From: Bacteroidota bacterium
GTDB lineage: Bacteria; Bacteroidota; Bacteroidia; Chitinophagales; Chitinophagaceae
Reading direction: 5' to 3'
Assembly: GCA_030706635.1 (NCBI GenBank)
Contig: JAUZOD010000001.1
Location: forward strand, 1-64,000
Length of the DNA: 64,000 bases
Shown here: positions 8,773 to 18,383 of the stretch, piece by piece
Layout: each line of letters begins with the position of its first letter
Position numbering within the stretch: position 1 is the stretch's first letter
Position numbers and translations under genes: made by a program
Notes under the pieces: model-generated
Databases searched by the model: none
What the model saw: only the letters and a program-made list of their open reading frames with translations
What the model was told of the DNA's origin: nothing

Positions 8773-10152
8773 ATGAAAAAAATCTTTACGATATCAGGTA
8801 TTGTATTGCTCATCACCTGCCTGAGCAGGTGTCACAAAGCAGATCTTTTACCCGCCGAAAGGTATGATGACCGCCTGAGTGCAGGATTAGCTACAAACTT
8901 CGATGCGTCATCCCATGCATTCACCCACGCCATAGACGGATTAAGCGCGCGTGACCAGCGGGTGCATGACCTGGGCGATCAGACTTTTGAATCGAAATTT
9001 GTCGCAGCACCTGCTCCTGTTTTTGGTGGCCTGGGACCGATATTTAATAATGTTTCCTGCATCAACTGTCATCGCAACGATGGTGGTGGTTTGCCTACGA
9101 CAGGTTCCGCCACTTCCGGACTGCTCATGCGCATCAGTCAGGCTGGCACAGATGCATACGGAGGCGCTTTGGCAGTCAGCGGATACGGAACGCAGGTGCA
9201 GGACCTCGCCATCCTTGGCGCAAAGCCGGAAGCCCATGTGAATATCAGTTATACAGAAGTTCCTTTTACTTATCCCGATGGCGTTGTCACCAGTCTCCGT
9301 CATCCGGTCTATGAACTGCAAAACCTGTACACCCCCATATCCGTTCCTTATATGATTTCCCCGCGATTGGCGCCGCGCCTGGTGGGCCTGGGGCTGCTCG
9401 AAAAAGTTCCGGAAAACACCATCCTCGCCTTTGTGGATGACGGTGACAAAAATGACGACGGCATCACAGGGAAAGCCAATTATGTTTACGATGCGTACGC
9501 AAATCAAATCGTTATTGGCCGGTTTGGTCTGAAAGCCAATGCACCCAGCCTCCTGATGCAGATTGCCATGGCTTACCAGCAGGACATGGGCGTTACCTCT
9601 TATCCAACTTCTCAGGAAAGCGCGTTCGGACAGTCGCAATACCAATCTGTAACTGATATCGGTAGTACGGAATTGGCGGACAGCATGCTAAATTATGTGA
9701 CCTTCTATGTAAAAACCCTGGCTGTTCCTGCACGCCGCAATGTAACTGACCCGGATGTTAAAGCCGGTTCCATTTTGTTCAATCAGGTCAACTGCACAGC
9801 CTGTCATCGTGCCACCATATACACCGGAACAGAATCCAGTACGCCGCAGCTCAGCGGTCAGCAGATTCATCCCTACACTGACCTGTTGTTGCATGATATG
9901 GGAGACGGACTTGCGGATGACCGCCCTGATTTTCGGGCGAACGGAAAGGAATGGAGAACACAGCCCTTGTGGGGACTTGGATTAATGCAAAAGACGACCG
10001 GGACAGCATACTATCTGCACGATGGCCGGGCACGGACCATTGAAGAAGCCATACTCTGGCACGATGGCGAAGCAAAAAAATCACGCGACGCCTTCACCCA
10101 GTTAACCAATCAGCAGAGAGACCAGCTGATGAAATTTTTGAATTCTCTCTGA
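8773..10152 (+). CDS. Di-heme oxidoreductase (DHOR, putative thiol oxidoreductase) lipoprotein
   Basis: A 459-residue periplasmic c-type cytochrome. Two heme sites are visible: CINCH (Cys96, Cys99, His100) and CTACH (Cys341, Cys344, His345). The signal region (VLLITCLSRCHKAD) has possible lipid-anchor cysteines at 16 and 20. The layout, with the sequence DGRARTIEEAILWHDGEA near the C terminus, matches the DHOR family related to MauG and di-heme peroxidases. It is the last gene of the porin-Rieske-imelysin operon, 34 bases after imelysin. Likely role: redox step (for instance iron or copper oxidation state change) linked to the metal-binding imelysin. That is inference. Confidence 0.9.
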   Translation: MKKIFTISGIVLLITCLSRCHKADLLPAERYDDRLSAGLATNFDASSHAFTHAIDGLSARDQRVHDLGDQTFESKFVAAPAPVFGGLGPIFNNVSCINCHRNDGGGLPTTGSATSGLLMRISQAGTDAYGGALAVSGYGTQVQDLAILGAKPEAHVNISYTEVPFTYPDGVVTSLRHPVYELQNLYTPISVPYMISPRLAPRLVGLGLLEKVPENTILAFVDDGDKNDDGITGKANYVYDAYANQIVIGRFGLKANAPSLLMQIAMAYQQDMGVTSYPTSQESAFGQSQYQSVTDIGSTELADSMLNYVTFYVKTLAVPARRNVTDPDVKAGSILFNQVNCTACHRATIYTGTESSTPQLSGQQIHPYTDLLLHDMGDGLADDRPDFRANGKEWRTQPLWGLGLMQKTTGTAYYLHDGRARTIEEAILWHDGEAKKSRDAFTQLTNQQRDQLMKFLNSL

Positions 10153-10202
10153 CCATCCTGTTTTCCCCCGGCTTACCTTCGCGAAACAATAAAATGTTTA
10201 TT

Positions 10203-11264
10203 ATGAAAACAGGGGTGATCGGATACGGCGTAGCTGCGCAGGCGATGCATCTTCCTTTTATTACCACCAATCCGAAATTCCAGCTGCTGAGCATTTTGCA
10301 GCGGCATGGCCAATCCGCCAAAGAAAAATATCCCGGCGTAAATCTGGTCAGGAGCCTGGAAGAAATGCTGGCCGATCCAATGTTGGAACTCGTGGTGGTT
10401 ACCACGCCCAACGACACCCATTTTGAATATGCTTCCCGTTCGCTCAATGCCGGAAAACACGTGGTTCTGGAAAAGCCATTCACCATCACCAGCGAAGAAG
10501 CAAAAAAACTCGTGGCGATTGCCGGAGCATCCGGCAAAACGCTCAGTGTATTTCAGAACAGAAGATATGTATCCGATTTTTTAACCATCCGGCAATTACT
10601 GAAAGAAAAAAAACTCGGAGAGATCGTGGAGTTCGAAGCGCATTACGACCGATACCGGCCGGAACAAAAGCCGAATGCCTGGCGCGAAGAAGATGCACCG
10701 GGTACCGGCATATTGTATGATCTCGGTGCTCACCTGATTGACCAGGTTCTCTGCCTTTTCGGATTACCCAAATCCGTAACAGCAGACCTGCGCATGCAGC
10801 GCCCGCATGCACGAACAACCGATTACTTTGATCTTTGGCTGGATTACGGGTTTACCAGGATCACCTTAAAATCGGGTATGCTTGTCCGTGAGCCCGGGCC
10901 ACGGTATATGATCCATGGAACAAAGGGTTCCTTTATCAAGTATGGTGAAGATCCGCAGGAAGCGCTGCTGAGGCAGGGTATGCTTCCGAATACACCGGAC
11001 TGGGGCAGAGAGCCGGAGGAAAATTTTGGCCTGCTGCATACGGAGATCAATGGCCGGGTGGTCAGGGAAAAATATCCTTCCCTTCCAGGTAATTACGGCG
11101 GATATTATGATGACCTCTATGACGCGATTGTCAATGACGGGCCATTGCGGGTAACACCCGAACAAGGATACAATACGGTGAAGCTGATTGAACTGGCTAC
11201 GGAAAGCAATCAGAAAAACTGTACCATAATCTGCCGGGACCTGATGGATGTTCCCTATAATTAA
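10203..11264 (+). CDS. Gfo/Idh/MocA family oxidoreductase
   Basis: Cytoplasmic NAD(P)-dependent oxidoreductase of 353 residues. It begins directly with the Rossmann motif (GVIGYGVAAQAMHLPFI), and has the signature LEKPFTITSEEAKKL near residue 90. The C-terminal alpha/beta domain includes GTGILYDLGAHLIDQVLCLFG, typical of the YdgJ/scyllo-inositol dehydrogenase-like branch. An ATG at 10194 is also possible and adds three residues. A TACCTTCG promoter-like element at 10174-10181 would leave a very short leader. It converges with the LuxE-like gene, their stop codons overlapping within four bases (11261-11264). Sugar substrate unknown. Confidence 0.9.
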   Translation: MKTGVIGYGVAAQAMHLPFITTNPKFQLLSILQRHGQSAKEKYPGVNLVRSLEEMLADPMLELVVVTTPNDTHFEYASRSLNAGKHVVLEKPFTITSEEAKKLVAIAGASGKTLSVFQNRRYVSDFLTIRQLLKEKKLGEIVEFEAHYDRYRPEQKPNAWREEDAPGTGILYDLGAHLIDQVLCLFGLPKSVTADLRMQRPHARTTDYFDLWLDYGFTRITLKSGMLVREPGPRYMIHGTKGSFIKYGEDPQEALLRQGMLPNTPDWGREPEENFGLLHTEINGRVVREKYPSLPGNYGGYYDDLYDAIVNDGPLRVTPEQGYNTVKLIELATESNQKNCTIICRDLMDVPYN

Positions 11265-12253
11265 ACAGCCAGGAGGCTGCATCCGCGGAGATCGCTGTTA
11301 TCCATTCTGCCCAACACTTCAAAAGATCCGTCAGGATAAACCCGGGCCAGATCATCGGTGGCCACGAAAGCGCAGGAGTCCCGGTTCGCGAGATCTATAA
11401 TATTCAGTAACCCCTCGCCAGTCTGCTGCACATCCAGCGGATCATCTTCTTTCCTGATCATCGCTTTCATCCAGGGAACCGGGCGATATATACCATTTCC
11501 ATCGGAATAAGCCTGGGATAAAAGCTCCGTCATGCCATATTCCGAATGAATGGTCTGTAAGCCAAAACCCTCAATCAGCGTATCGTGTAGCTGCGCTCTG
11601 GTGATTTCTTCGCGCCTGCCTTTCATACCTCCGGTTTCCATAACCAGAGTATATTTTAATGGTATGGGAAATCTTTCAACAAAATCCAGAAGCGCAAAAC
11701 TAACCCCGATCAATAGAGATTTTTGTTTCCTTTTTTCCAGATCCGATAGCAGAGCGTGCAACGCTTCAAAGGCATACAAATAAAATCCACTTTCCGGATG
11801 TCTGCTTTCACGGATCAGTTCATCCACCATAAAAACGAGGGAAGACCCTGACCGTTCCAGGTAAGCGGGCAGCAAACCAATGATGCAATAATCCGTAACC
11901 GGACCATAAAACAATTCGAATCCACGCGTAAAACTATCCCGGTACAAGGCAACGGATTTTACTTCGTGACGGCTCACCCGCTGCCCGGTAGTGCCACTGC
12001 TTTCAAAAGTAATCTCCGGAGCGAAAGTGCCTGTTTTTACAGGGTGGGTTTTAAAAAATGAAATCGGCAGGAAGGGAATCTGTTCCGGCGTGGAAACGGA
12101 CGCAGGGTGAACGCGAAACGAGTCGGCAAACTGGCGATACAGTCCGTTTTTAACATACTGGATATTGAAAATCCTGATGGCCTCCGGGGTAAAGTTTTCA
12201 GGCAACCTGTCAGGGATTCCGCCGTATTGATGTAAAGAAGCTCCAGGAGTCAT
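11261..12253 (-). CDS. LuxE-like acyl-protein synthetase family protein
   Basis: A 330-residue member of the LuxE family within the acyl-adenylate (ANL) superfamily, which activates fatty acids as acyl-AMP and transfers them to a protein or thiol. The Ser/Gly-rich adenylate loop FESSGTTGQRVSRHEV lies near residue 85-100, and the motif SEYGMTELLSQAY lies near 240. Bacterial relatives outside Vibrio occur in polysaccharide and lipid gene sets. There is no luxC or luxD nearby, so bioluminescence is not implied. It stands alone on the minus strand, convergent with the oxidoreductase and divergent from the lipoprotein at 12357. Confidence 0.85.
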   Translation of the reverse strand: MTPGASLHQYGGIPDRLPENFTPEAIRIFNIQYVKNGLYRQFADSFRVHPASVSTPEQIPFLPISFFKTHPVKTGTFAPEITFESSGTTGQRVSRHEVKSVALYRDSFTRGFELFYGPVTDYCIIGLLPAYLERSGSSLVFMVDELIRESRHPESGFYLYAFEALHALLSDLEKRKQKSLLIGVSFALLDFVERFPIPLKYTLVMETGGMKGRREEITRAQLHDTLIEGFGLQTIHSEYGMTELLSQAYSDGNGIYRPVPWMKAMIRKEDDPLDVQQTGEGLLNIIDLANRDSCAFVATDDLARVYPDGSFEVLGRMDNSDLRGCSLLAV

Positions 12254-12356
12254 ATTTTATTTCCGGAAAAGGCAATAACCGATGAATTTTAAAAACCAGT
12301 ACAATACTAAAGCTTTTCGCGAAAATCCGTTAATTTGCAACGTTCAATTCACTTCC

Positions 12357-12800
12357 ATGAGGTCCAGGTTCTTATTTCTTTCTTGCGTATTTTTATTAAT
12401 CCTCGGCTGCAGCAAGGATAAGTTCCTGACCAACCCCAGCCTTCGGGTCAAGTCTTTCACCTCGATTGTACCCATTGGCGGAGATTTTAATGCCGTACTG
12501 GAATACAGTCAGAAAAACGGGAAAATCAACGGCGACAGTTTAACGATAATCCGTCATCGCTATAATCAAAAGCCCGTACCGACCAATATTCAGACCACTG
12601 ATACGTTTGCAACCATACTCAATAGCGATCCGGCAATACCGAACTCCAACAGCGCTGAATTCAGCGTTACCCTGGCCTACAATGACATCCAGATTGATAA
12701 CGGGGAAAATGACACGATTGACTTCCGGTTTTTCCTGACTGATCTTTCCGGAAGGAAAAGTGATACGGTCAGCACCGGTCAAATAGTACTTCTCCACTAA
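12357..12800 (+). CDS. Hypothetical lipoprotein
   Basis: A 147-residue protein with a lipoprotein signal: hydrophobic stretch LFLSCVFLLILGCSKDK, lipid anchor on the Cys of LILGCS. The mature part is rich in beta-type sequence and Asn/Asp (for example DIQIDNGENDTIDFRFFLTDLSG) and resembles an Ig-like surface module, but I do not recognise a family. The frame is open from 12282; the ATG at 12357 gives the signal peptide. It ends ten bases before the UbiA-like gene, suggesting co-transcription. Function unknown. Confidence 0.75.
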   Translation: MRSRFLFLSCVFLLILGCSKDKFLTNPSLRVKSFTSIVPIGGDFNAVLEYSQKNGKINGDSLTIIRHRYNQKPVPTNIQTTDTFATILNSDPAIPNSNSAEFSVTLAYNDIQIDNGENDTIDFRFFLTDLSGRKSDTVSTGQIVLLH

Positions 12801-12810
12801 TCTCTACACT

Positions 12811-13656
12811 TTGGACCGGCTCAGGAAGATTTTTAACTTTTTTCTTTTCAGCAGCATTTACATTTCTCTTTGTTCGGTGTTAATGACCTGGCAAACCAGC
12901 TATGTACTTCATCTTCCCTATTCCTATGATTTTTTATGCTTTGTATTTTTTGCAAGTATCTGCAGTTACAATTTTCACTGGTTCCTCACGCCCCAGTCCC
13001 ACAAATCACCGGACCGTGTAAAGTGGACCCATGAACACAAGAACGGGCATCTGATATTTTATTTCGCCGGGGTAGTGGGATCCATTATTTTTTTCATCAG
13101 GCTACGTCATCACTGGTTTGCCCTGTTGTTTGCCACTTTAATTACTTTTCTTTATTCTGCACCAAAGATTCCCCTTCCCTATTTCCGTTTTTTAAAACAG
13201 GTAGCGATTGGGAAAACCACTTTCCTCACCATGGTATGGACCTATGTTACTGCCATCATGCCGGTGTTTGTTGCCGAAGAAAAGCATTTTAATCACGATA
13301 TAAAGCTATTTGCCGCCAGCCGCTTTTTCCTGATTTATGGCATTTGCATTTTGTTTGACTACCGGGATCGGGAAGACGATAAAGAAGACGGTATCCGAAG
13401 CATGATTACTTATTTTGACGAGAAAGGGGTTGACCGTCTTTTTCTGTTTTCCATGATAGCCTTTTTTGTATTCACCCTCGGTTTACTGTTCACAGGACTT
13501 TCCCTGATGAAAGTGTTTGTACTGCTCATACCCGGCATTATACTGATAGCGCTTTATTCTTACGCGAAACGCAATTTTTCGGATTATTTATATTACTTCG
13601 TACTGGATGGATTGATGATGCTTTCCGGGCTGCTGATGCTGTTACTGCCAATTTGA
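12811..13656 (+). CDS. UbiA-like prenyltransferase superfamily membrane protein
   Basis: Integral membrane protein of 281 residues with about eight hydrophobic segments. An acidic loop DYRDREDDKEDGIRS near residue 190 resembles the second Asp-rich Mg-prenyl-diphosphate motif of UbiA enzymes. The first motif (NDxxDxxxD) is replaced by a Tyr-Asn-Phe-His-Trp stretch (SYNFHWF), so prenyl transfer is uncertain. Start is TTG at 12811; the next in-frame ATG (residue 25) would cut the first membrane segment. It follows the lipoprotein closely and overlaps the longest frame of the M42 peptidase. Substrate unknown. Confidence 0.7.
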   Translation: MDRLRKIFNFFLFSSIYISLCSVLMTWQTSYVLHLPYSYDFLCFVFFASICSYNFHWFLTPQSHKSPDRVKWTHEHKNGHLIFYFAGVVGSIIFFIRLRHHWFALLFATLITFLYSAPKIPLPYFRFLKQVAIGKTTFLTMVWTYVTAIMPVFVAEEKHFNHDIKLFAASRFFLIYGICILFDYRDREDDKEDGIRSMITYFDEKGVDRLFLFSMIAFFVFTLGLLFTGLSLMKVFVLLIPGIILIALYSYAKRNFSDYLYYFVLDGLMMLSGLLMLLLPI

Positions 13657-13682
13657 TTATTTTTGGCCTAAAATCACCCGGC

Positions 13683-14804
13683 ATGGCCAAAGGCGCAGCT
13701 TCTTCCTCTTCCAAGAAATCCATTCTCAGCAACGTTTCTTATTCCTTTCTTAAAGATTATCTGAATACCCCCTCACCGGTCGGTTTTGAAAGTGCTGGCC
13801 AGAAGAAATGGATCGAATATCTCAGGCCCTATATTGACAGTTATTTTACCGATGCTTACGGATCTGCAGTTGGAGTGCTAAACGCCAAATCGGACTTCCG
13901 TGTTGTTATTGAAGCACATGCTGACGAAATCAGCTGGTTTGTTAACTACATAAACCCGGAAGGGCTACTATATCTCAAAAGAAACGGGGGGGTGGACCAT
14001 CAGGTTGCACCGGGTCAGCGCGTGATCATTCACAGCAGCAAGGGACCCGTCAAGGCGGTATTCGGATGGCCGGCCATACACACCCGCATGGGGAATCCGG
14101 ACGCCAAGGAAGTGCATCCCAAATTGGACAACCTCTTCCTGGACTGCGGTGCACGCAACCGGAAAGAGGTAGATGATCTGGGCATACATCCGGGCTCCGT
14201 GGTCACGTACCAGGATGGTTACGATGAACTGGCTTATGATTCCCTGATCGCCCGCGCGTTCGATAACCGGATCGGCGGATTTATGATTGCAGAAGTGGCC
14301 CGTTTACTGAAAGAAAATAAAAAGAAGCTACCCTACGGATTGTATATCGTAAACGCTGTTCAGGAAGAAGTAGGCCTGCGGGGCGCAGAAATGATCGCCC
14401 GCAGAATTAAACCGAATGTTGCCATCATTACAGACGTAACCCACGATACCGCAACCCCCATGGTCAATAAACTGGTGGAAGGAGATATAACCTGCGGAAA
14501 AGGACCCTCCCTGGCATTTGGTCCTGCGGTCCACAACAAGCTGCTCGATTTTATCCGGCAAACGGCATCAAGCAAAAATATTCCCGTGCAGCTTCGGGCC
14601 GTTTCGCGCAGTACCGGTACGGATACGGACTCTTTCGCCTACGCCAATGAAGGATGTCCCTCTGTATTGATCTCCATTCCGTTGCGGTATATGCACACCA
14701 CCGTGGAAATGATCCATCGAAAGGACATAGAACAAACCATTTTGCTGATGTATGAAAGCCTTCTGGCGCTAACACCAAAAACAAACTTAAGCTACCATTT
14801 ATAG
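13683..14804 (+). CDS. M42 family metallopeptidase
   Basis: Cytosolic dinuclear-metal aminopeptidase of the M42 (TET/endoglucanase-like FrvX) family, 373 residues. Metal and catalytic residues are visible in order: HADEISW (His and Asp), AFDNRIGG (bridging Asp), QEEVGLRGA (catalytic Glu pair), DVTHDT (Asp) and the final MHTTVEM (His). It should trim N-terminal residues from peptides and probably forms a tetrahedral dodecamer. The ATG at 13683 is chosen over a TTG at 13653 that would overlap the previous stop codon region. Spacing to the UbiA-like gene is 26 bases. Confidence 0.93.
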   Translation: MAKGAASSSSKKSILSNVSYSFLKDYLNTPSPVGFESAGQKKWIEYLRPYIDSYFTDAYGSAVGVLNAKSDFRVVIEAHADEISWFVNYINPEGLLYLKRNGGVDHQVAPGQRVIIHSSKGPVKAVFGWPAIHTRMGNPDAKEVHPKLDNLFLDCGARNRKEVDDLGIHPGSVVTYQDGYDELAYDSLIARAFDNRIGGFMIAEVARLLKENKKKLPYGLYIVNAVQEEVGLRGAEMIARRIKPNVAIITDVTHDTATPMVNKLVEGDITCGKGPSLAFGPAVHNKLLDFIRQTASSKNIPVQLRAVSRSTGTDTDSFAYANEGCPSVLISIPLRYMHTTVEMIHRKDIEQTILLMYESLLALTPKTNLSYHL

Positions 14805-14827
14805 AACCGGTTCACCCTTAAATTCAG

Positions 14828-15838
14828 ATGATCATGATCCGCAATAATTGGACGAAAGAAGAGATACACGAAGTATATCAGCTTCCACTATTGGAGCTCG
14901 TTTACCGGGCAGCAACAGTTCATAGGAAATTCAATAATACGGCCGAGGTTCAGGTATGTACCCTCCTTTCGGTAAAAACCGGGGGGTGTTCGGAAGATTG
15001 TGCTTACTGTCCCCAGGCCGCCCGATATCACACAGGAGTTCAGGTGCACGGACTGCTACCGACCGGGGAAGTGCTGGAATATGCGCAGAAAGCAAAAGAT
15101 GCAGGGTCCACACGTTTCTGTATGGGTGCCGCCTGGCGCGAAGTAAGGGATAACCGCGATTTTGACCGGATCCTGGACATGGTTAAGGGAGTGAATGCCA
15201 TGGGCATGGAAGTTTGCTGCACGCTGGGTATGTTGACGGAATCACAAGCCGGGAAACTGGCTGATGCCGGTCTTTACGCATACAATCACAATCTGGATAC
15301 TTCGCCCGAATATTATGGAGAAATCATTAGCACCCGCACTTACGATGACCGCCTGAACACGCTGGAACGCGTCAGGAAGGCCGGCATCAGCGTTTGCTGC
15401 GGCGGCATTGTGGGTTTGGGCGAGACGCACGAGGACCGCATAAATATGCTCTATACGCTCTGCACCCTGCCACAGCATCCCGGAAGTGTTCCGATTAATG
15501 CATTGGTGAGGATAAAAGGAACTCCATTGGAGAATAATCCTAAAGTCGATATCTGGGATATGGTGCGGATGATCGCCACTGCGCGGATCCTGATGCCGAA
15601 AACCATGGTCAGGCTGAGTGCCGGCCGAACTGAAATGAGCGTTCCCGAACAGGCTTTCTGCTTCATGGCGGGAGCCAATTCCATATTTGCCGGCGACAAG
15701 TTGCTAACTACCGCAAACCCGGGCTTTGAAGAAGACAATGCCATGTTTGCGCTATTGGGTCTTACGCCGATGGAAGCTTTTAAACAGGAAGTTGAAACCG
15801 GAAATTCAAAAATAAAAGCCGAGGAGGTGTTTAAATAA
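14828..15838 (+). CDS. bioB: Biotin synthase
   Basis: Radical SAM enzyme that inserts sulfur into dethiobiotin as the last step of biotin synthesis; 336 residues. The radical-SAM cysteines appear as [10 protein letters not shown] near residue 55-62, and the second-cluster cysteines and Arg are in [17 protein letters not shown] and VRLSAGR. No other bio gene lies in the window, which is common when bioB is separated from bioAFD. A second ATG six bases downstream is possible. A clear hairpin terminator follows the stop codon at once. Confidence 0.97.
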   Translation: MIMIRNNWTKEEIHEVYQLPLLELVYRAATVHRKFNNTAEVQVCTLLSVKTGGCSEDCAYCPQAARYHTGVQVHGLLPTGEVLEYAQKAKDAGSTRFCMGAAWREVRDNRDFDRILDMVKGVNAMGMEVCCTLGMLTESQAGKLADAGLYAYNHNLDTSPEYYGEIISTRTYDDRLNTLERVRKAGISVCCGGIVGLGETHEDRINMLYTLCTLPQHPGSVPINALVRIKGTPLENNPKVDIWDMVRMIATARILMPKTMVRLSAGRTEMSVPEQAFCFMAGANSIFAGDKLLTTANPGFEEDNAMFALLGLTPMEAFKQEVETGNSKIKAEEVFK

Positions 15839-15841
15839 GAA

Positions 15842-15871
15842 TTCCTCCATAGACATGGAGGAACTTTTTTT
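15842..15871 (+). terminator. Rho-independent terminator of bioB
   Basis: A perfect 9-bp stem (TTCCTCCAT paired with ATGGAGGAA) closes a four-base loop and is followed by CTTTTTTT. It starts three bases after the bioB stop codon. Classic intrinsic terminator for plus-strand transcription. Confidence 0.88.
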
Positions 15872-15974
15872 AACCCTTAAAACAACCAACATGAAAATCT
15901 TTGTTGATTTAATTATAACGTAAGGGCAATCATTTGGTTTAATCCGGATTTGTGAAGGACCTGTTAATCCTTTC

Positions 15975-18383
15975 TTATTTCTCCACAAGCGCAAGATCCA
16001 GCACCTGCTGCATTGTTTTTACATAATGGAACTTCAATCCCCGGATAAAGCTGGAATCAATTTCCACAATATCTTTTTCATTTTGCCAGCAGAGGATAAT
16101 TTCCTTTAACCCGGCACGTTTTGCAGCCAGTATTTTTTCTTTGATACCGCCCACAGGCAACACCTGCCCGCGGAGGGTAATCTCGCCGGTCATAGCCAGA
16201 TAAGGCTTTACCCTTTTACCGGTCAGTGCGGAAGCCAGTGAACTCATCATGGTAACGCCTGCGCTCGGCCCGTCTTTCGGCGTGGCGCCGTCCGGCACAT
16301 GCACATGGATCGTTTTCTTATTGAATACTTCCGGATCCAACCCGATTTTTTTTGCATTCGATTGCAGGTACGTGAGGGCTGTGGTAGCACTTTCCTTCAT
16401 CACATTTCCCAGATTTCCAGTGAGCTTCATTTCGCCCTTGCCTTCACTAAGACTGGTTTCGACAAATAAAATATCCCCACCCACATAGGTCCAGGCCAGC
16501 CCCACGGCCACACCCGGCATATTCGCCACTTTATACAGATCATTGCTATATCTGGGTTTGCCAAGCACTTTATCGATATCCTTTTCCGTAATGGTCGTTT
16601 TCAATTTTTCCTTGATCGCCAGTTCTTTAGCCTCATAGCGCATGATGGAGGCGAGTTGCCGGTCGAGATCACGAACACCGCTCTCCCGTGTATAATCCGA
16701 AATGATCCTGCTCAATAATTTATCAGAAAGCCTGAGCTTCAGATCTTTCAGACCATGTGCTTCTTTCTGTTTGGGAAGCAGGTGCCTTTTGGCTATTTCA
16801 ACTTTTTCCTCAATTGCATATCCGCTCAGGTCAATGATTTCGATCCTGTCCCGCAAGGCCGGCTGTATATGGGAAATATCGTTGGCGGTAGCCACAAATA
16901 ATACCTTACTCAGATCATATTCCAGTTCCAGGTAATTATCGTAAAAGGAATTGTTTTGTTCGGGGTCAAGCACTTCAAGCAATGCAGAAGAAGGATCTCC
17001 CCGAAAATCTGTTCCCACTTTATCAATTTCATCCAGAATCATAACAGGATTGGAGGATTTCACTTTACGCAGTGACTGCAGGATCCTTCCGGGCATGGCT
17101 CCGATATAGGTTTTACGATGGCCACGTATCTCACTTTCATCGTGTAGCCCGCCGAGGCTGATACGCACGTATTTTCTCCCGATCGCGTTGGCAATGCTGC
17201 GGCCGAGGGAGGTTTTTCCGATACCGGGAGGACCGACAAAGCAAAGGATCGGGCTCTTCATATCCCCTTTTAGTTTCAGCACCGCGAGATATTCCAGAAT
17301 CCGCTCTTTTACCTTTTTCATTCCAAAATGGTCATTGTCAAGCACTTTTGAAGCCTTCTTCAGATCATACTGGTCTTCCGTATGTTCATTCCAGGGAAGA
17401 TCAAGCATCAGGTCCAGATGATTATATACGATGGAATAATCGGGGGTGCTGGGATGCATCCGTTCCAGTTTCTCTATGCCTTTTTTGAAACTGTCTTTTG
17501 CGGCCTGCGGCCACTTCTTCAACTCCGCTTTTTTCTGCATCTCCCGCAGTTCCCGTTCATTGCTGTCACCACCCAGCTCATCTTTAATGCTCTTGAGTTG
17601 CTGTTGCAGAAAATAATCGCGTTGCTGTTTATCCAATTCGGTCTTTGTCTTATTGGTGAGTTTGTTTTTCAGCTCGGCAAACTGCAGCTCGCGCTGAAGG
17701 AGCTGCATCAGCAGATCGGCGCGGGCCTTGATGTGATCGGTTTGAAGAAGCTCCTGTTTTTCAGTTAATTCGGTATTGAGATTGCTGGAAATGAAATGAA
17801 TAAGGAAAGACGGATTCTCAATATTTTTAAGGATAATAGAGGCCTCCGTGGGAATGTTTGGGGAAAGCTGGATGATCTGGCTGGCCAGGTCCTTGATATT
17901 GGACACATAGGCCTCAAAATCCTGGTCCCTGGGCGCTTCTTCCTCCTGCAACAGGACTACCGTAGCCTTGAAATAAGGATCATCGGTGGTCATGGCTCCC
18001 ACCTTAAACCGGCGCTTTCCCTGCAGAATAACGGTTGTGCCGCCATCGGGCATTTTGATTACCTTGATGATCCGGGCAATGGTTCCTACTTCAACCAGTT
18101 CATGAATGGCCGGATCTTCCACACCACTGTCTTTTTGCGCAAGCACGCCAATCAATTTGTCAGTCTTATACGCATCATTGACCGCCTTTATGCTTTTGTC
18201 TCTGCCCACGGTAATGGGCAGCACAACACCTGGGAAAAGAACAGTATTACGCAGCGGCAGAATCGGAAGCTCCTGAGGGATCTCAATATCAGCCAGGTTA
18301 TCATTTTCAGTCTCGTTAATTGGAATAATGGGCATAAAGTCCATTTCCTGTTCGGGACGCTGAAAGAAGGAATGCTCATTCAT
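15975..18383 (-). CDS. lon: Lon protease, ATP-dependent
   Basis: ATP-dependent serine protease of 802 residues that degrades misfolded and regulatory proteins in the cytoplasm. Domains: N-terminal substrate-binding domain (about 36-235, ILPLRNTVLFPG), AAA+ module with Walker A GPPGIGKT (384-391) and Walker B MILDEID (about 448-454), and the C-terminal protease with catalytic Ser707 in KDGPSAGV and the Lys region GIKEK (746-750). I chose the ATG at 18383; a frame-only start at 18410 adds nine non-conserved residues. Length matches the family. Confidence 0.97.
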   Translation of the reverse strand: MNEHSFFQRPEQEMDFMPIIPINETENDNLADIEIPQELPILPLRNTVLFPGVVLPITVGRDKSIKAVNDAYKTDKLIGVLAQKDSGVEDPAIHELVEVGTIARIIKVIKMPDGGTTVILQGKRRFKVGAMTTDDPYFKATVVLLQEEEAPRDQDFEAYVSNIKDLASQIIQLSPNIPTEASIILKNIENPSFLIHFISSNLNTELTEKQELLQTDHIKARADLLMQLLQRELQFAELKNKLTNKTKTELDKQQRDYFLQQQLKSIKDELGGDSNERELREMQKKAELKKWPQAAKDSFKKGIEKLERMHPSTPDYSIVYNHLDLMLDLPWNEHTEDQYDLKKASKVLDNDHFGMKKVKERILEYLAVLKLKGDMKSPILCFVGPPGIGKTSLGRSIANAIGRKYVRISLGGLHDESEIRGHRKTYIGAMPGRILQSLRKVKSSNPVMILDEIDKVGTDFRGDPSSALLEVLDPEQNNSFYDNYLELEYDLSKVLFVATANDISHIQPALRDRIEIIDLSGYAIEEKVEIAKRHLLPKQKEAHGLKDLKLRLSDKLLSRIISDYTRESGVRDLDRQLASIMRYEAKELAIKEKLKTTITEKDIDKVLGKPRYSNDLYKVANMPGVAVGLAWTYVGGDILFVETSLSEGKGEMKLTGNLGNVMKESATTALTYLQSNAKKIGLDPEVFNKKTIHVHVPDGATPKDGPSAGVTMMSSLASALTGKRVKPYLAMTGEITLRGQVLPVGGIKEKILAAKRAGLKEIILCWQNEKDIVEIDSSFIRGLKFHYVKTMQQVLDLALVEK

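Noticed and set aside
8941-9645. 234-residue open frame on the minus strand
   Set aside because: It lies wholly inside the di-heme oxidoreductase gene on the other strand, has no family likeness, and is a shadow caused by codon bias.
11261-12253. Bioluminescence gene cluster from the LuxE likeness
   Set aside because: No luxA, luxB, luxC or luxD homologue nearby; LuxE-like enzymes occur widely outside lux operons.
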